Assembly: GCA_024305745.1 (NCBI GenBank)
Contig: JAHRBS010000004.1
Span: forward strand, 868,001 to 932,000
Source of the DNA: Polyporus tsugae
Taxonomy: Eukaryota; Basidiomycota; Agaricomycetes; Polyporales; Polyporaceae
Reading direction: 5' to 3'
Length of the DNA: 64,000 nucleotides
Both the position numbers and the translations under genes were made by a program. Positions 24,001 to 37,621 of the stretch are shown one piece after another. The number at the start of each line of letters is the position of its first letter. The first letter of the stretch is position 1. The notes under the pieces are model-generated. The model did no database searches. It worked only from the letters and a program-made list of their open reading frames with translations, and was not told the origin of the DNA.

Positions 24001-24174
24001 GGGGACGAGTGGAACGCAGGGACGTCGCCCGACCCGGACACGAGCGGGGCGGGCATGCCGTGGGGCGACGTGCTGGCGCCGGGCACGTTCGAGAAGGCGG
24101 GGGACGCGTCGTTCGCGGGGCCGGGGTCGACGTTGAGGCTGGTCACGTCGCCTTCGACGCCGATGTTGCACTAG
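21085..24174 (+). CDS. AGC-family protein kinase-like, probable pseudokinase
   Basis: At least nine exons from MSRMFSDPYTYLDQRQ (ATG 21085) to the stop at 24174. A Ser/Pro-rich N-terminus leads to an AGC-type kinase domain: FEYIRSLVSDDGGETLLARK, KIYTVKLVRK with the ATP-binding Lys, GLVHTDLRPECILVDEEGHI, ISDFSKARF, FHAPELVLGWDHDYVVDWWS, CLQRNPALRIDG, and an AGC-like extension INWIDITTKRLPAPF. A long disordered tail of about 370 residues follows. Three catalytic motifs are changed: HRD reads HTD, the Asn of the catalytic loop is Cys, and DFG reads DFS; the Gly-rich loop is also poor. The catalytic Asp and the DFG Asp remain, so weak activity cannot be ruled out. The N-terminal exon limits and the start are uncertain. 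Confidence 0.7.
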
Positions 24175-24923
24175 GCTGGGGGTGACAGTTCTAACGTTCA
24201 AGTTTGGGTTTGGGTTTGGTTACGGTGTTTGGTTTCGAGTTCAGGTTGTCAACTTTTCATCGTCGTCGGGATACCTTTCCGTGGCCGTTGTGATTTGTGT
24301 TCTCGAGTCAGTTTGTCGCGCGTGTTGTGTATGGTCCGAATCCAATGGCAATCGAAAGTTGGTCGAGATGCAGGTGGACGATAACCGACGCTCCGAAAGT
24401 TCAAAGTGGCTGTGCACCTAGTGGTCAGCTGAAGTGGCCCTTGTCTGCTTACCGCCAGCCTCCGACTCGACTTGGAACGGCTAGTTCCTCCCCCCCCCCA
24501 CCTACTTTATTGTCATCCTGTTTGATGCAAGCGACGAGAGTACCAGGGGCATTGAGCTCCTGAATCGGACGCCTTCAGGCTTCAAGGCTTCAACTGTGCT
24601 TCGCCGTGGCAAGCATTAATATTGTTCAACCATCTCTGAACAACATCGTGAGTTTCTAGCTGTAGTTGGGATTAGAAACAAGAAGCACTGACGCTTCTGT
24701 CAATATAGGACATGCTAGGGGAGGACCGCGGGGCCTCAGCGTATGTGATATGCACTTGGAAAAAGGAATGAATGACTAATGACTAATAAGTACGGATCCG
24801 TATCCTTCACTGACTCGGCTTTAATAGGACCTTGGCACTCGACGACGACTGCTTGGACCCGTTCGTTCAAATTCCGTCCACGCCTTCAGCCCATTGTCTC
24901 CCAATACTCGCTACAGCTTCCAA
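24175..24923. other. Intergenic region between the two kinase-like genes
   Basis: About 750 bases with a short TTTGGG run near 24203-24220 and a C9 homopolymer near 24490. No gene seen. Confidence 0.5.
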
Positions 24924-25940
24924 TGTCGACCGAAGCCGCCAGAAGCCAGATGTATGCTAACTTGAGGAATTCGCCTTGTCTTCCCTAACCGATCTCCTCG
25001 TTTTAGGGAATTTTCTATCCTTCCCGAGCTCGTAGAGGGCAAAGAACTCCATCTCTTTCTATCCGGTGCCCCCTCCTCATCCATGGGGCACGTGGCGTTG
25101 ACTTGCACGATAGTCAAGGCTTTCCGTCCGTTCACCCTATCTCCTGTCCTGCTTGTCTCGCTCGTTCAGCCCTTTACATCGCCTTACGACCATGTCTCCC
25201 TCCCCGTCAGCGCCGTTCTCAAACTATACGACCGGCGCTGTCTTGTGAATATGCGCGATAATTTTGACGAGGGCAAGCCATGGTCCCTGGACAAGGAACT
25301 CGAATACCGACGGTACCATACGACACAGAAGTTGTTCAATGCAGAGCTCACGACATATGAACGATTGCGCGCCCTCCAAGGGAAGAAGATTCCGAAGCTA
25401 CACGGCGTGGTCGAATACGAGGAACGCCTGCGCCGATGGATCCGCCGTCACGGAGAGCATCCCCGGGCTCTTGCTCGAATACGTCCCGTCCTTAAGACTT
25501 TGGCAACTCGTTGCGACCTGGACGGCACGCGACCCGCCGCTGCCGAATGGAGTCCTGACGACGTTGTGCGAGGAAGCAGTCAAGGTCGTCGATCGCGTTT
25601 CCGACTTCGCATGGACAACTTCCTGATCCGCGAGCCTTTCATCACCTCGTCCTCGCACGGTGAAGATCCGGCTGTCGTGGAGGACGCGGTGATGCTCATT
25701 GACCTCGCACAGTGCAGGCTGCGCCGGGAGGACGAAGGCGAGGAAGAGTGGGTCGAAGCCAAGCGGTCGCAGGACGAGACCGGTGCCGTTGGGTTTGTGG
25801 TTGTCGGTCTTGTTTGCAAGTTTGTCGGAGATGATGTTTGGACGTACGAGAGGAGCTCACGATACTACCGCCCTCTGGAGTGGCTCGCAACCGCGGTCCT
25901 ACCACCTGGGCTTACAATCGGGGGCTCGGTGCTCTCGTAA
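24924..25940 (+). pseudogene. Fungal kinase-like gene broken by frame changes
   Basis: Exon 1 starts at ATG 24924 and an intron (gtatgctaac to ttttag) leads to EFSILPELVEGKELHLFLSG. A conserved block follows: VLKLYDRRCLVNMRDNFDEG, LTTYERLRALQGKKIPKLHG. These are features of the Agaricomycete kinase-like family with the KLYD motif. Between about 25411 and 25460 the homology moves to another frame (SIPGLLLEYVPSLRLWQLVA, RDPPLPNGVLTTLCEEAVKV, VDRVSDFA). Near 25605 it returns to the first frame at MDNFLIREPF and DAVMLIDLAQCRLRREDEGE. The segment that should hold the catalytic loop between DF and DNFL is missing. No intron explains either shift, so this looks like a pseudogene or a wrongly assembled copy. 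The frame stays open to 25940. Confidence 0.7.
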
Positions 25941-27637
25941 GGATGCGCTTGTGTACAGTCGGTTCTTGACACCGGCAGGTAGCACTTGCGTGTGCCAATG
26001 AATGGTTTACATCAGACCAGCATGCTGAGGGATTACGCCGATTATGGGTTCGACACCCCCTCTCCCAACGGCATGCTTACCATGTGAACGTATGGCGCAT
26101 AAGCAGCCCGACTGTAGCACTGAGTGAGTGCTTCCATGATTATAGGTTCGATACACCTCTGGGAGCGGGCCATTAATTAACTCATGGTCTTGGTACAGGT
26201 CTGCCTGCGCAGAGGACCATATCGTATCCTATACAGAGCTCATTCCACCAAGACGTGCTTGCAGCAGGAGATCCTCCGCATCTACTAAGGTCCAATATCC
26301 GCTCCTTCCTTGGCACGTCACCTTGGGTTCTATATGCCGGTGGTTCTCTTCTCAGCTCGACGCACGTCTCTGGTCTTCGGATAGCGTGCCGAATTGGCAG
26401 TCTCACTGCCCTCATCTCCGGCTGCATCCCTGTTCATCCAAGCCGTCTACTTCTCCGATTCTCATTAACGGCTTCCTGCTTGGCTTTCTGACTACTGCAT
26501 ATCAGGTACCTCGTCTCGAGCGCCTGGCTCCATGTCCTTTCCTTCTTCACTTCTTCTTATCGCCACCGTGTCCACGGGGAGGAGGTCGATACAAGCTGGG
26601 CCTGTAGTCAAGCAACTGAAAAGGCACGGCTGCCACGAACCATGACTCGTGATACGGCGAGCGGCCTCGACTTGGGTTTTGCGGCGGTCTTTGGGAAACG
26701 TACCTCGGGAATTGAGGGTGTGCTAACGTACATGGCATTCAGTAGCTCTCTACATGAAAGCGGGCTAGCCTCTCGTAGGACGGTAGGTTCCATGCGGGGC
26801 CGTTCGTGGTCTTCCGGCGGGACCATTCACGACCAGCCAGGTGAGCAGTCCACCTGCCCTCGCCGTGCTGGGGCTAATTTTGGCCAGCGTTTCCGCACGG
26901 TTCGTGAGGCTTGGGATGGACGAAGGGCGGCTTGATCGCCACTAGTACTGTACTTCTCTCCATCCGATTGCTCCCGGTGGTGTTTGTTCATACTCGTCTG
27001 GATTTGAGCTCCACGCCCGTGGATGCGGCGATAACTGTGTTTGCTTACTGAAGTTACTGTGCGAGCGGGACAGGTGTCAAACAATTCGTTTCCGTTCGTC
27101 ACCGGACGTGAGTTACGAGCTGTATTTTGTCCAGGCTTGTAACGTATCTGACGGCATGTTACGTAGGAGCGCCGTCTTTGCTCTTCTTCATATCGGATCA
27201 AGAACAGTACTTAGCACGGAGTTGTGCGAAGACTGCTTACGATACCGGATACATAATAGATATTCCTACGTAGACAAAGGATCTGCGTTCCAGCGACTTG
27301 TTTTCTACAACGCATGGGCGATGACCACATGTAGAACTGTCCAGGTCCAGGGTGGTTTGTACAGAGGGCATCAAGCGCCAAGCGTGGGCTGTCCGGTGGT
27401 TCGGATATGAACTTGAACTTGGTTCTCGCCACCAGCTCCAGCCTGCTCCCTGAACACCTGCTTCAGTCATTCTCAGAGCTGCCCTTCCCTGTGTGGCCAG
27501 CGATCGCGTGCACTTGTTACGAGGTTCACCGTTAAGCTCCAGTCTTCCGTCTGCTTCGTTGGCCCAGGCTCGCTTCCTGCTTCGAGCGGCACTTGTGCGC
27601 GTTCCACGTGGAAATCCCCCATCGACAAGCCGGCCTC
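25941..27637. other. Gene-poor region of about 1.7 kb
   Basis: Many short frames exist, none with a continuous protein-like reading. A fragment at 26390-26490 (TALISGCIP in one frame, INGFLLGFLTTAYQ in another) hints at decayed membrane-protein sequence, but the match is too weak to call. Two tRNA B-box-like motifs (GGTTCGACACC at 26048, GGTTCGATACA near 26146) occur without a foldable tRNA. Confidence 0.45.
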
Positions 27638-30291
27638 ATGCCCAAAACATTCCCCGCGCCAGATTCCCATGCAGGAGACCGAGAGCTGTACCTCGTCAGC
27701 AAGAACGGCGTCGAACGTAAGTGTCACACACTCCTGCATGCACCCTCCGCTCGACCAGACGCGTGCCCGCACAGATCAGGCCCACGTCCTCGAACGCCAC
27801 GGAGGAGAGGTCTACGTCCATTACGTGAACACGGACAAACGCCTCGACGAGTGGGTCGCGGAACCCGACGTCCGGCCTGCAGGCGCACACGAGGCAGACG
27901 GCGCGGCGAGCAGCGGCGCAAGCCGCAAGAGGAAGAGAGGCTCTGCCAGCGCGAGCGGGAACGGCGAGGGTTCTATGAGTCGACGTGGCTCACCCAGGAG
28001 CCGCACCGGGCGCGACAGCAGACTAGGCTCAGGCTCAGGCTCGGCGCAGCCGGAGATGCAGAACGCGGACGCGGGCAGGGCGTCCGCCAGCGTGATCACG
28101 GAGGAAGAGTACGACATCGAGCATCACAAGCAGATCACCGCGAAAAGGAACTTCGACAAGGTCATATTCGGGCGGTGGGAGATCAAGACCTGGTGCGTTT
28201 CTATCGTCCTCCTTGTCTCCACACTGCGCACCACGCCTCGCCTGGCGTGCTGTTCATGTTGGTGTGTGTGCAGTGTAGGCGAGATCGCGCTGAATCTAGC
28301 ACAGGTACTTCTCGCCGTATCCTCTGACTGAGTCCGAGACCGACGATACAGGGACACCAAGCTCGCACACGCCTCATTCAGCGGGCAGGATACCAGGGGT
28401 GGCCCGTTCTTCCATTCGCTCGCATGGCCGTACCTCCGACCTTCTCGCGGGAGGACTCGGTCGCAGCCATGGCATTGGTCAGAACTCGACCCTCTGGGTC
28501 TGCGATCGGTGCTTCAAGTACATGGCAGAAGGCCTCTCCTGGGAATCGCACATCGTGCGTGCATAAAGCTCGTCCATTACGTCTATGCAGACTGACGAAC
28601 GCCAGGCGTGTTAGAAAAAGTGTACGCGGAAGAGTCCCCCAGGGCGCAAAGTCTATCAGCGAGGAGCGCATATCATTTGGGAAGTCGATGGAGCGAAGGA
28701 GAAGGTGCGCATTCCAGCGATCGGGTCGTGCTACTCCACGCCGTGCTCGACCCTGACGCCATGCCTTTGTCACTGTCAGCTCTACTGCCAAAACCTGTCA
28801 CTGTTCGGCAAGCTGTTCATTGACATAAAGACCCTCTTTTTCGACTGCGACAACTGTGAGCCATACATTGCTCAATCTTTACGCATTCGAGGACACGCTC
28901 TGATCCGCGGCCGGACGGGCTCCTTGGCATAGTCTTCTTCTATATCCTCACAGACGCAGACTCGCAGCGGGACCATGTTCTTGGCTTCTTCTCGAAGGTG
29001 ATAATCGACACGGCCGGGGTTCTTCCAAGCAGCGCTGCTGACGACCCGCTTCTTCTCTGCCCGCAGGAGAAAGTGTCGTATGACGACTACAACCTCGCCT
29101 GCATCGTCGTCCTGCCCCCTTATCAAAAGAAGGGCTACGGCATGCTTCTCATCGAATTCAGTGCGTCTTCCGCAGTCTGCCTCCTCGCTCCCTCTCCCCA
29201 CCGGCGGCGCCGTCGTGTTTGCGTTTTCGTTTTGCCATTGGAGCTGACTTTTTCGGCGTTGGCGTCGTGTGCTTTGCGATGCTCGCCCGTGCCTGCCCGT
29301 GCGCCAGGCTATGAGCTCTCCCGCAGGGCTGGGAAGATCGGGACACCAGAGCGGCCGCTATCGGACCTGGGGCTGCGAAGCTACCTCACGTTCTGGATAT
29401 CCACCCTCATCAGGTTCTTCCGGTGCGTGCCCGTCTGCACACACGCGTCATCTACCGTCCGCACGGATACTGACTCCGGGGAACGTGCTTCGTGCCATTC
29501 GCCATTCGCGCGGGCGCCACCTTAACTCTGTGCCTCCGACTCTGTAGGCGGCTGCTGTCGGTGCTCCCCCCTGATACGGCGCAGATCACGACGACCGGGC
29601 TGACGGCGGACGTGGCGGACGCGATCGCGGCGCCGTCGCCCGCGCGCGACACCGAGGACGGCTCGTCGTCCATGTCGAAGAAGAAGAGGAAGAGCACCAA
29701 GGGCTGGGACGGCGAGGAGCTCTCCGCGGCCGCCGTCGCGCTCAGAACGGCGCAGGCGAACGACATGAACGGTTAGTGCCCCTCCCCCGCAACCTTTGCG
29801 CCACGGCGAGCATCTGACATGGCTATTATTATTACGATTGTGCACGCACGCACGCACGCACACACACACGCACACATACACGAATAGACCCGATGTGGAC
29901 CGCGCTCCGAACCGTCGAGACGCGGGCGAACGCGGACGGGAGCGCGACGACGCATGTCGTCGTGCGCTGCACGCTCGCGGACGTCGCCCGCGCGTGCAAC
30001 CTCCGCGTCGAGGACGCCGCGTTCGCCCTCAACGAGTGCGGCCTCCTCGCCTGCCGCCTCCCACCCACGCCCAACCTCAACCTCAACCCCAAAACCAATT
30101 CCAATCCCAAGCACACGCATACGCCCAACAACCCCGACCACACGCACGCGGAAGGAGGAGGAGGAGGAGGAGGAGGAAGGGGAGGGGACGTAGGGCCAGC
30201 CCTCGCGATCACGCGGGAGATGGTCGAGGCGGCGGCGCGCGAGCGCGACGTGAAGCGCATGTGTATGGATCTCGCGCACGTTCTGCTCTGA
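27638..30291 (+). CDS. MYST-family histone acetyltransferase (Esa1/Tip60-like)
   Basis: The N-terminus is a chromo-barrel (LYLVSKNGVE, then GEVYVHYVNTDKRLDEWV), followed by a Lys/Ser/Arg linker. The MYST domain follows: KTWYFSPYPL, a C2HC finger (CDRCFKYMAEGLSWESHIKK then C), GRKVYQRGAHIIWEVDGAKE, QNLSLFGKLFIDIKTLFFDC, the acetylated-Lys segment FSKEKVS, the catalytic Cys in LACIVVLPPYQKKGYG, and SYELSRRAGKIGTPERPLSD with the catalytic Glu. The enzyme acetylates histones H4/H2A in NuA4-type complexes. At least eight introns fit GT-AG. The C-terminal part is unusual: a Lys/Ser-rich insert of roughly 90 residues follows LLSVLPPDTAQITTTG, and a second insert is rich in Asn/Pro, His/Thr and a run of Gly. 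Most Esa1 proteins end soon after the MYST core. ATG 27593 is an alternative start. Confidence 0.85.
29841..29882. repeat. CA/CG-rich microsatellite in the MYST gene intron
   Basis: A run of GCAC, then CA, then CGCACA units fills the 3' half of the last intron of the acetyltransferase gene, upstream of the acceptor at 29890. Confidence 0.7.
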
Positions 30292-30849
30292 CCCCCGCTG
30301 AACTGTGCTGACGCGTATGCATTATCGCCCGCACCCACCCCTGCGAACCGATGATGCTCCGTCACCGTGAGCAGGGATCCGCTCCGAACAACCCCCGATC
30401 AAGCTCGAGCAGGGCCTGGAGGAGTTGTAGTTATAGGCCTCTGTGGAAGTCTGCGTGGACGGACTCTAGAGATATAGGCGCGAGGCGCGAGAGCTTGGTG
30501 TTGAATGATTGCATTACATATGTACATTTGTTGGATTCTTCTCTTGAATGTTGCTTGTCTATCTGCTCTTACGATCAATGCGTCTGCTTATCCCCTGCAT
30601 CCGCCTGCTGGATGGTGGCAACGAAACCGGAGCGCACGCACAGGAATTGTATACATCGGACGAGTTTTAACTTCCGGGGTAAGACCTGGCTCTGCTCCAT
30701 ACTGCGGAGGTGACATCGGAAGGCCATGTAGAAACATGCGTGCATGGGCTTGGCGTATTGGCGTGGGGCGCATAGCATAGGATACAGCGTACTGGTACGT
30801 GAAGACGATAGTGGGTGTGCGAATGGGTAAGAAAGGAGATTTGTCGGGT

Positions 30850-31565
30850 TTACTCCCGGACGGGGGCATCGTGCTCGACAGTAAGAATCGCCTGCCTCTT
30901 CTCCAAAATACGTGCAGCACGACGCTCGCGAGCCGCCTACAAGCCGAGGACGATAAGAGCCTGGAACCGGATGGGATTGAGATCCGAGACGTACCTTGTT
31001 CTTGACACGGCGGGCCTCCATCTGGTCCGTAAGGACCTTGGTACGGGTCTTCTCGGCCTTGGCCTTGTGGATGTACTCCATGAGGACACGCTTGTTCTTG
31101 AAGACGTTACCCTTCGACTTCTGGTACAGCGAGTGGTAGCTTTGGGGTTGGGGAGCGGTCGTGTGAGGGGGTTCTCGCGCATTGATCAAGAAAAAAAGGC
31201 GGTACTCACAGGTGCTTATCGATCTTGCCCGCCTCCCTGTACTTCCGCAACAGCCGACGCAGAACCCGCTGCCTCCTCATCCACTGGACCTTGGTGGGCA
31301 TACGAGCGTCGGCGGTACCCTTCCTCTTACCAGGGCCGGTGTGGCGGCCCTTGCGCTTGGCGGCGAGAAGATCGCGGGTGCGGGCGCGGGAGTGGACGGT
31401 GGTGGGCTTGATGATAATGCGGCCGTCCTTGATGAGCTTCTTTACGTGGGTGCGGGAGTTGGCGTTGCCGATCTCAGCCTGCTCGTTGGGGTCGAGCCAG
31501 ATTTTTCGCTTGCCGACGCCTGCGACGGATGCGGCGAGGCGCTTTTGGGACCGGAGGTTGACCAT
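30850..31565 (-). CDS. RPL19: Cytosolic 60S ribosomal protein eL19
   Basis: Three exons read [20 protein letters not shown], then [32 protein letters not shown], a [15 protein letters not shown] stretch and KIDKHL; after an intron [20 protein letters not shown] and [15 protein letters not shown]; after another intron [20 protein letters not shown], ending in HDAPVRE. This is full-length eL19, a basic protein of the large subunit that contacts rRNA. Introns lie at about 31128-31210 and 30945-31003 with consensus ends. The gene points away from the kinase gene at 33280. Ribosomal protein genes of fungi often have a further intron close to the ATG; none is needed here. Confidence 0.93.
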
Positions 31566-33279
31566 GGCGTCTGCACGGATAGCACGAGGAGCACGACGGC
31601 AAGGGGTACGGGTCAGACGGGGGCTGTTTTCTGGGCTTATGGGGCGAGAGCTCACCTTGTGTGTTGAGGAGGGGTCGATGGGGAGCGTCGAGGGGGACTC
31701 GGCGACGGCGAATGGCAGGACGCGCTTACGTGAGCGAAGCCACTCGGGTATCGCCGAAACTCTATCAGAGGAGCTGTATAGAACCGGCTCGTTCGGGCGG
31801 ATCGATTAATGCTGATTTGAGATGAACTGGGCTTTCTGGACTCGCTCTCTGGTGACTTGAGTCAGGTCATGGACATGTCTCCAGCTGGGCCGCGGGGTTC
31901 CTGTTCGATCTCCTGTGCTGTATCTCATCTTCATCTCATCTGGGCCTGCTGGACGTTGACGTTGGGGGGGCGATGGCGATTGACTTTCATGACTATTCTC
32001 TCTCTCCGTGGCTGGCGGTCTCGTTGAGCCTGTCAGCAAGGGACTTGCCCAAAACAGAGCAGTGATGTCGGCTTTCTCAGCACTCGTCCCTTCGGCTCCT
32101 TTCACTAGCACCGCTGACATGAGCCCAGAGTCAGGACTGTACTATCCTATTCGACCACAGGGGCCCCTTACGAGGATGCAGCTGTCCCGGTGGGTCTCGA
32201 AGGCTCGCCGCTCTGAGGATGGGTGTACCCCCGACCCGCTCCGGTGCTGACTGGGACCTGCCGCGGGTCTAGGACGCAAACTGGTGTTGCCGGTTGCTCT
32301 GTTGGGCAACTTGCATGATATCCGTTGGATATCCGCTGGGACTGTCGCCTGGCGTCACTCGCCATTCGAGGATGGGAAGTGTGTACGAGCTGGCCTGCGT
32401 TGGGAGGGTGCCAATCAAAGTGGCGTCTGGGAAAGATGGCGTGGTGTGCCATGGCGAAAAGCCCGCTGGCGGCCCTCGTTATCTCGGCAGCTCTACGATG
32501 GGCCCATCATACGGCGCAGGCTTCGGTGTATTCTGGACAAGATTCTGGACGTGAGGGACGAGTTTAGCTCGGGAAATGAAATACCTTCTATCAGATCTCT
32601 GGCACGAATCAGCCCACAACGATTCACGGGGCAGACGTTCACAAGCATCACCTCGTGTGCGATGCGAAGGCGGGCAGACCCGGTGGCCACCGCAGACCAC
32701 CCCCAGCCATCGCAGTCTTCTCGTAACTGTTGGCGTCCGCCCTTCGCCGCCGAAGGCCAAGCGGGCGAATGTGCATGGCCGCTGCCTAACATTGGTCAAC
32801 CCGAGCGCGCTACAGGCCAGGGGCATGTCTGGGGCCGAAACCGGGAAAAAGACGAGACAGGCGCCGATACATAGACGCTGGGGCGACTGCTGGGAGGGGG
32901 CTTACATAATCTTTGGATAAAAGAGAACGGGTGTGGCGCAGGGGCCCGGATTTTGCTCTGGTTCGTCTCCTGTAGCCTCAGCTCAGCCTCTCCTCTCCTC
33001 TCCTCCCCTCCCGTCTCTCTGCCCCACTCCCGTCCGTCTCCCGGGGCACCGCGAAAGGGCCCGCCCCGTCTCGCCCTCCCAACGCGCCCTTTCCCCACAA
33101 CACACACCCTCTGCAACGTGCCTGCCGTCATGATATCTCTATAAACTCCCACCAACGCCGATTTACCGCTTCATTCGCTCTCCTGTCTCCGACGCCCTCA
33201 ATCTTCTCCATCCCACACAACCAGCGTCTCCAACCCGTTCACGATCACAATTCACGCCAAGCCGCATCCTCTCCCTGCC
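31566..33279. other. Divergent intergenic region of 1.7 kb
   Basis: It separates the leftward eL19 gene from the rightward kinase gene and should contain both promoters. CT-rich tracts at 32975-33035 and 33140-33250 look like the 5' leader of the kinase gene, with a TATA-like GGATAAAAG at about 32915. Open frames at 32284-32874 and on the opposite strand have no recognisable features. Confidence 0.5.
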
Positions 33280-35135
33280 ATGACCGATTCTAACGAAACC
33301 ACCCAGACGGAGGGCGAAGGTCCCGAGGGTTCAGATAAACCGCCGCATGGTCAGTCTCAGCCCCTTCCGCCTCATCTCCCTTTTCCTTCCTCAACGCCCT
33401 TTTCCTCCTAGTGAAACTGAACGGAAAGCCACGTTCTCGCCGTTCCTCCGGTCCTACCGTAGTCGCAAGTGGCGTTTCTCATTCACCCAACGGTCATATC
33501 CCCTTGCCCCCACCCGACGCACACTCGTACGTAAAGCAGCCTGGCCACACCCGCAAGAGTCTCGAGAATATACACACCAAGCTCAATAGCCTCGACATCA
33601 ACAATGGCACCCACGGCAAGCATGACTCATCCTCGACCACCGGGTCCATTACTCCCTCCTCCAGCGGTTCTCCCTCTCCTTCAGAGTGTGAGAGCTGGAG
33701 TGTCCCGTCCACTCAGCCCCCCAGCCGTGCTCCCAGCATGTCTGCAGGCGTTTCAGGAGGAAAACTTGCCCCTCCCATCACTCAGCCTTCCAAGCCGGCA
33801 CACAAGAAGGAACCTCCACCTCCCACGGCTCCGCGGATATTGCCGACCCTCTCTGGAGGGTCCTCCCGCAAGGGTCCGCCTTCCGTGCATTCCGACACTG
33901 GCCAGAAGTTCACCCTCAGAGACTTGCTCGGCGCTCCCAAGCTCGCACGGAAATCGTCGGCGCGATCCACCGCCAGCAGCAAGAAGTCCGACTCTGATCG
34001 GGGTGGACGTTCCGAAGCCGGCGCGAGCACGGTCAGCCTGCTCAAGAAGTACGGAATCTGTGAGAAGGTGGCTATTGGGAAGGGTGCGACTTCCGTCGTT
34101 CGTCTTGCTCATAAGTGGGACCGGAGTGAGGAGAAGTTGTACGCCGTCAAGGTGCGCTTGCGGTGCTGTGTGCGTCGTTGACGGTTCCCAGGGCCTCATC
34201 GTAGGATGGTTGTAGGAGTTCCGGAAGCGGAGAAAGAACGAGTCGGAGAAGGAGTACGTCAAGAAGCTCACGGCAGAGTTCTGTATCTCGTCGACGTTGC
34301 ACCACATCAACGTGGTCGAAACGGTCGATCTCGTCCAAGACGAGAGCCAGCATTGGTGCGAGGTCATGGAATTCTGCCCCGGCGGAGACCTCTATGCAGC
34401 GATCAAGCGTGGCGGCATGTCACCCAGCGAGGTCGAGTGTTGTTTCAAGCAGATCTTGACAGGCGTTGCCTATCTTCATAATCAAGGTGTTGCCCATCGT
34501 GATATAAAACCGGAGAACTTGTTCTTCGACATGCAGGGCCACCTGAAGGTACGTGGAGATGTTTGACTGATCCGCAGCAGCTCAGCTTACCGGGTCGGGA
34601 AGATTGGTGACTACGGCGCATCGACCGTCTACCGCCTCCCATGGGAGACGACAATCCACATGTCCACCGGGCTCTGCGGCAGTGAGCCCTACATTGCCCC
34701 AGAGCAGTTCTTAGGCAAACGTAAGCAACTGCTATTGCTACACCCCCCTAACATCCTAAAGTTTGGGAAATAGCCTATGACGCTCGACTGGTGGATATCT
34801 GGGCGTGCGGCATCGTCTACTACTGCCTGCACTTCCAGGAGCTCCCGTGGACGGTGGCGCAGCCGACGGATCAGCTCTTCGCCTCGTACGTCTCGGCCTG
34901 TAATACCCCCGCGCAGTCCGCCTGTCCGCCGACCATCAACAACCTCTCCCCGAGGGCGTGCCGGCCGCTCATCCGCAAGATGCTTGAGCCCAACCCGAAG
35001 ATGCGGTCGCTCATCGACGACATCATCAAGCACCCTTGGGTGCAGGGTATCGAGGTTTGCTATCTCGTCGAGCATCCGAGGCACGTCCACCAGATCGCGA
35101 CCCACATGGGGAGGGAACAGGTCCACGTCCTGTGA
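33280..35135 (+). CDS. Ser/Thr protein kinase, Hal4/Sat4 (NPR/Hal) type
   Basis: ATG 33280 starts a Ser/Pro-rich regulatory N-terminus of about 250 residues. The kinase domain follows: EKVAIGKGATSVVRLAHKWD, LYAVKEFRKRRKNESEKEYV, EFCISSTLHHINVVETVDLV, CEVMEFCPGGDLYAAIKRGG, VAHRDIKPENLFFD, GDYGAS, GSEPYIAPEQFLG and VDIWACGIVYYCL. The RKRRKNESEKEYVKKLTAEF block after the VAVK Lys is a hallmark of the fungal Hal4/Sat4/Hal5 group, which regulates K+ uptake (Trk) and nutrient permeases at the plasma membrane. The DFG motif reads DYG; Lys, HRD and Asn are intact, so it should be active. Introns (from 33350, 34152, 34550 and about 34720) fit GT-AG. Stop at 35135. Confidence 0.88.
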
Positions 35136-35862
35136 TCGCCGCTCCGTTGCCGTGGAGAGGCTGCATTCCCCGTCTGTAGGTTGTTTCGCCTCGCCTCGCG
35201 CTGCGCCACCATGCATGCATGCGGCGGGCGTGGCGACGGTCGTGCGGCTCCCGCATTGTTTGCTCGTGACTAATTACTTGACCGTTTTCTCCTCCGCCTT
35301 GTTTCCGTCACCGTCTTTATTGTGTTCTCACTCCTCGTTCTATCAACACGCCCCCTTGATGTAGTAGTACCACCCCCCTCGTGGATCGGCTAGTTTGTAG
35401 CACAGATGCATATGCCCGCGGGGACGGTTCTGGCGCCGTCCCCGACGGGCTGCGAATGTTACTTACTTGCGATCACTCACTCCTCCTGGCACTGGCCACA
35501 GGCCACACGGACGGTTACGGTTGCGGGTTTCCCTAGGCCTCAGAGGACTGCGCATGCATGCATTGTTGTAGTGATAGTGACGCCTGTACCGTAATGGTTC
35601 GCTTAATCCCACTGAAATTATCGTAAGACACGGATGACATGTCGTCTGCGAGGAACGCCGGGGTCGGGCAGCGATGGCCACAGAAAAAAGGATCATTTTT
35701 TGGCTGCGCAGTCATCCCAAAGACTGGGGTGTTTGTTTGCGATTGTTAGGCTAGAGCCTTTGATCCTAACAAGGACAAGCAATACCGATTAGGCAATTCA
35801 CCCGATCACCGGGGCAGTGGCTTGAAGGCTCTCCTCAGTTCAGATACCACCCGCCTGCGACC
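35136..35862. other. Intergenic region
   Basis: 3' UTR of the kinase gene and upstream region of VPS4. The palindromic ATGCATGC motif occurs near 35212-35222 and again near 35553-35561. No gene seen. Confidence 0.5.

Positions 35863-37621
<1,759 letters not shown>

Noticed and set aside
24200..24222. TTTGGG repeats that might suggest a telomere-like tract
   Set aside because: Only three irregular copies, and not the TTAGGG unit of most fungal telomeres.
26040..26170. Two tRNA B-box-like motifs (GGTTCGACACC, GGTTCGATACA)
   Set aside because: No acceptor or anticodon stems could be folded around either one.
26323..26607. Hydrophobic fragments reminiscent of an Agaricomycete seven-helix membrane protein
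   Set aside because: The similarity is a few residues only, spread over frames, and no further helices could be found downstream.
32284..32874. 196-codon open frame between eL19 and the Hal4-type kinase
   Set aside because: Overlapped by frames on the other strand, no motif, and it lies where two promoters are expected.
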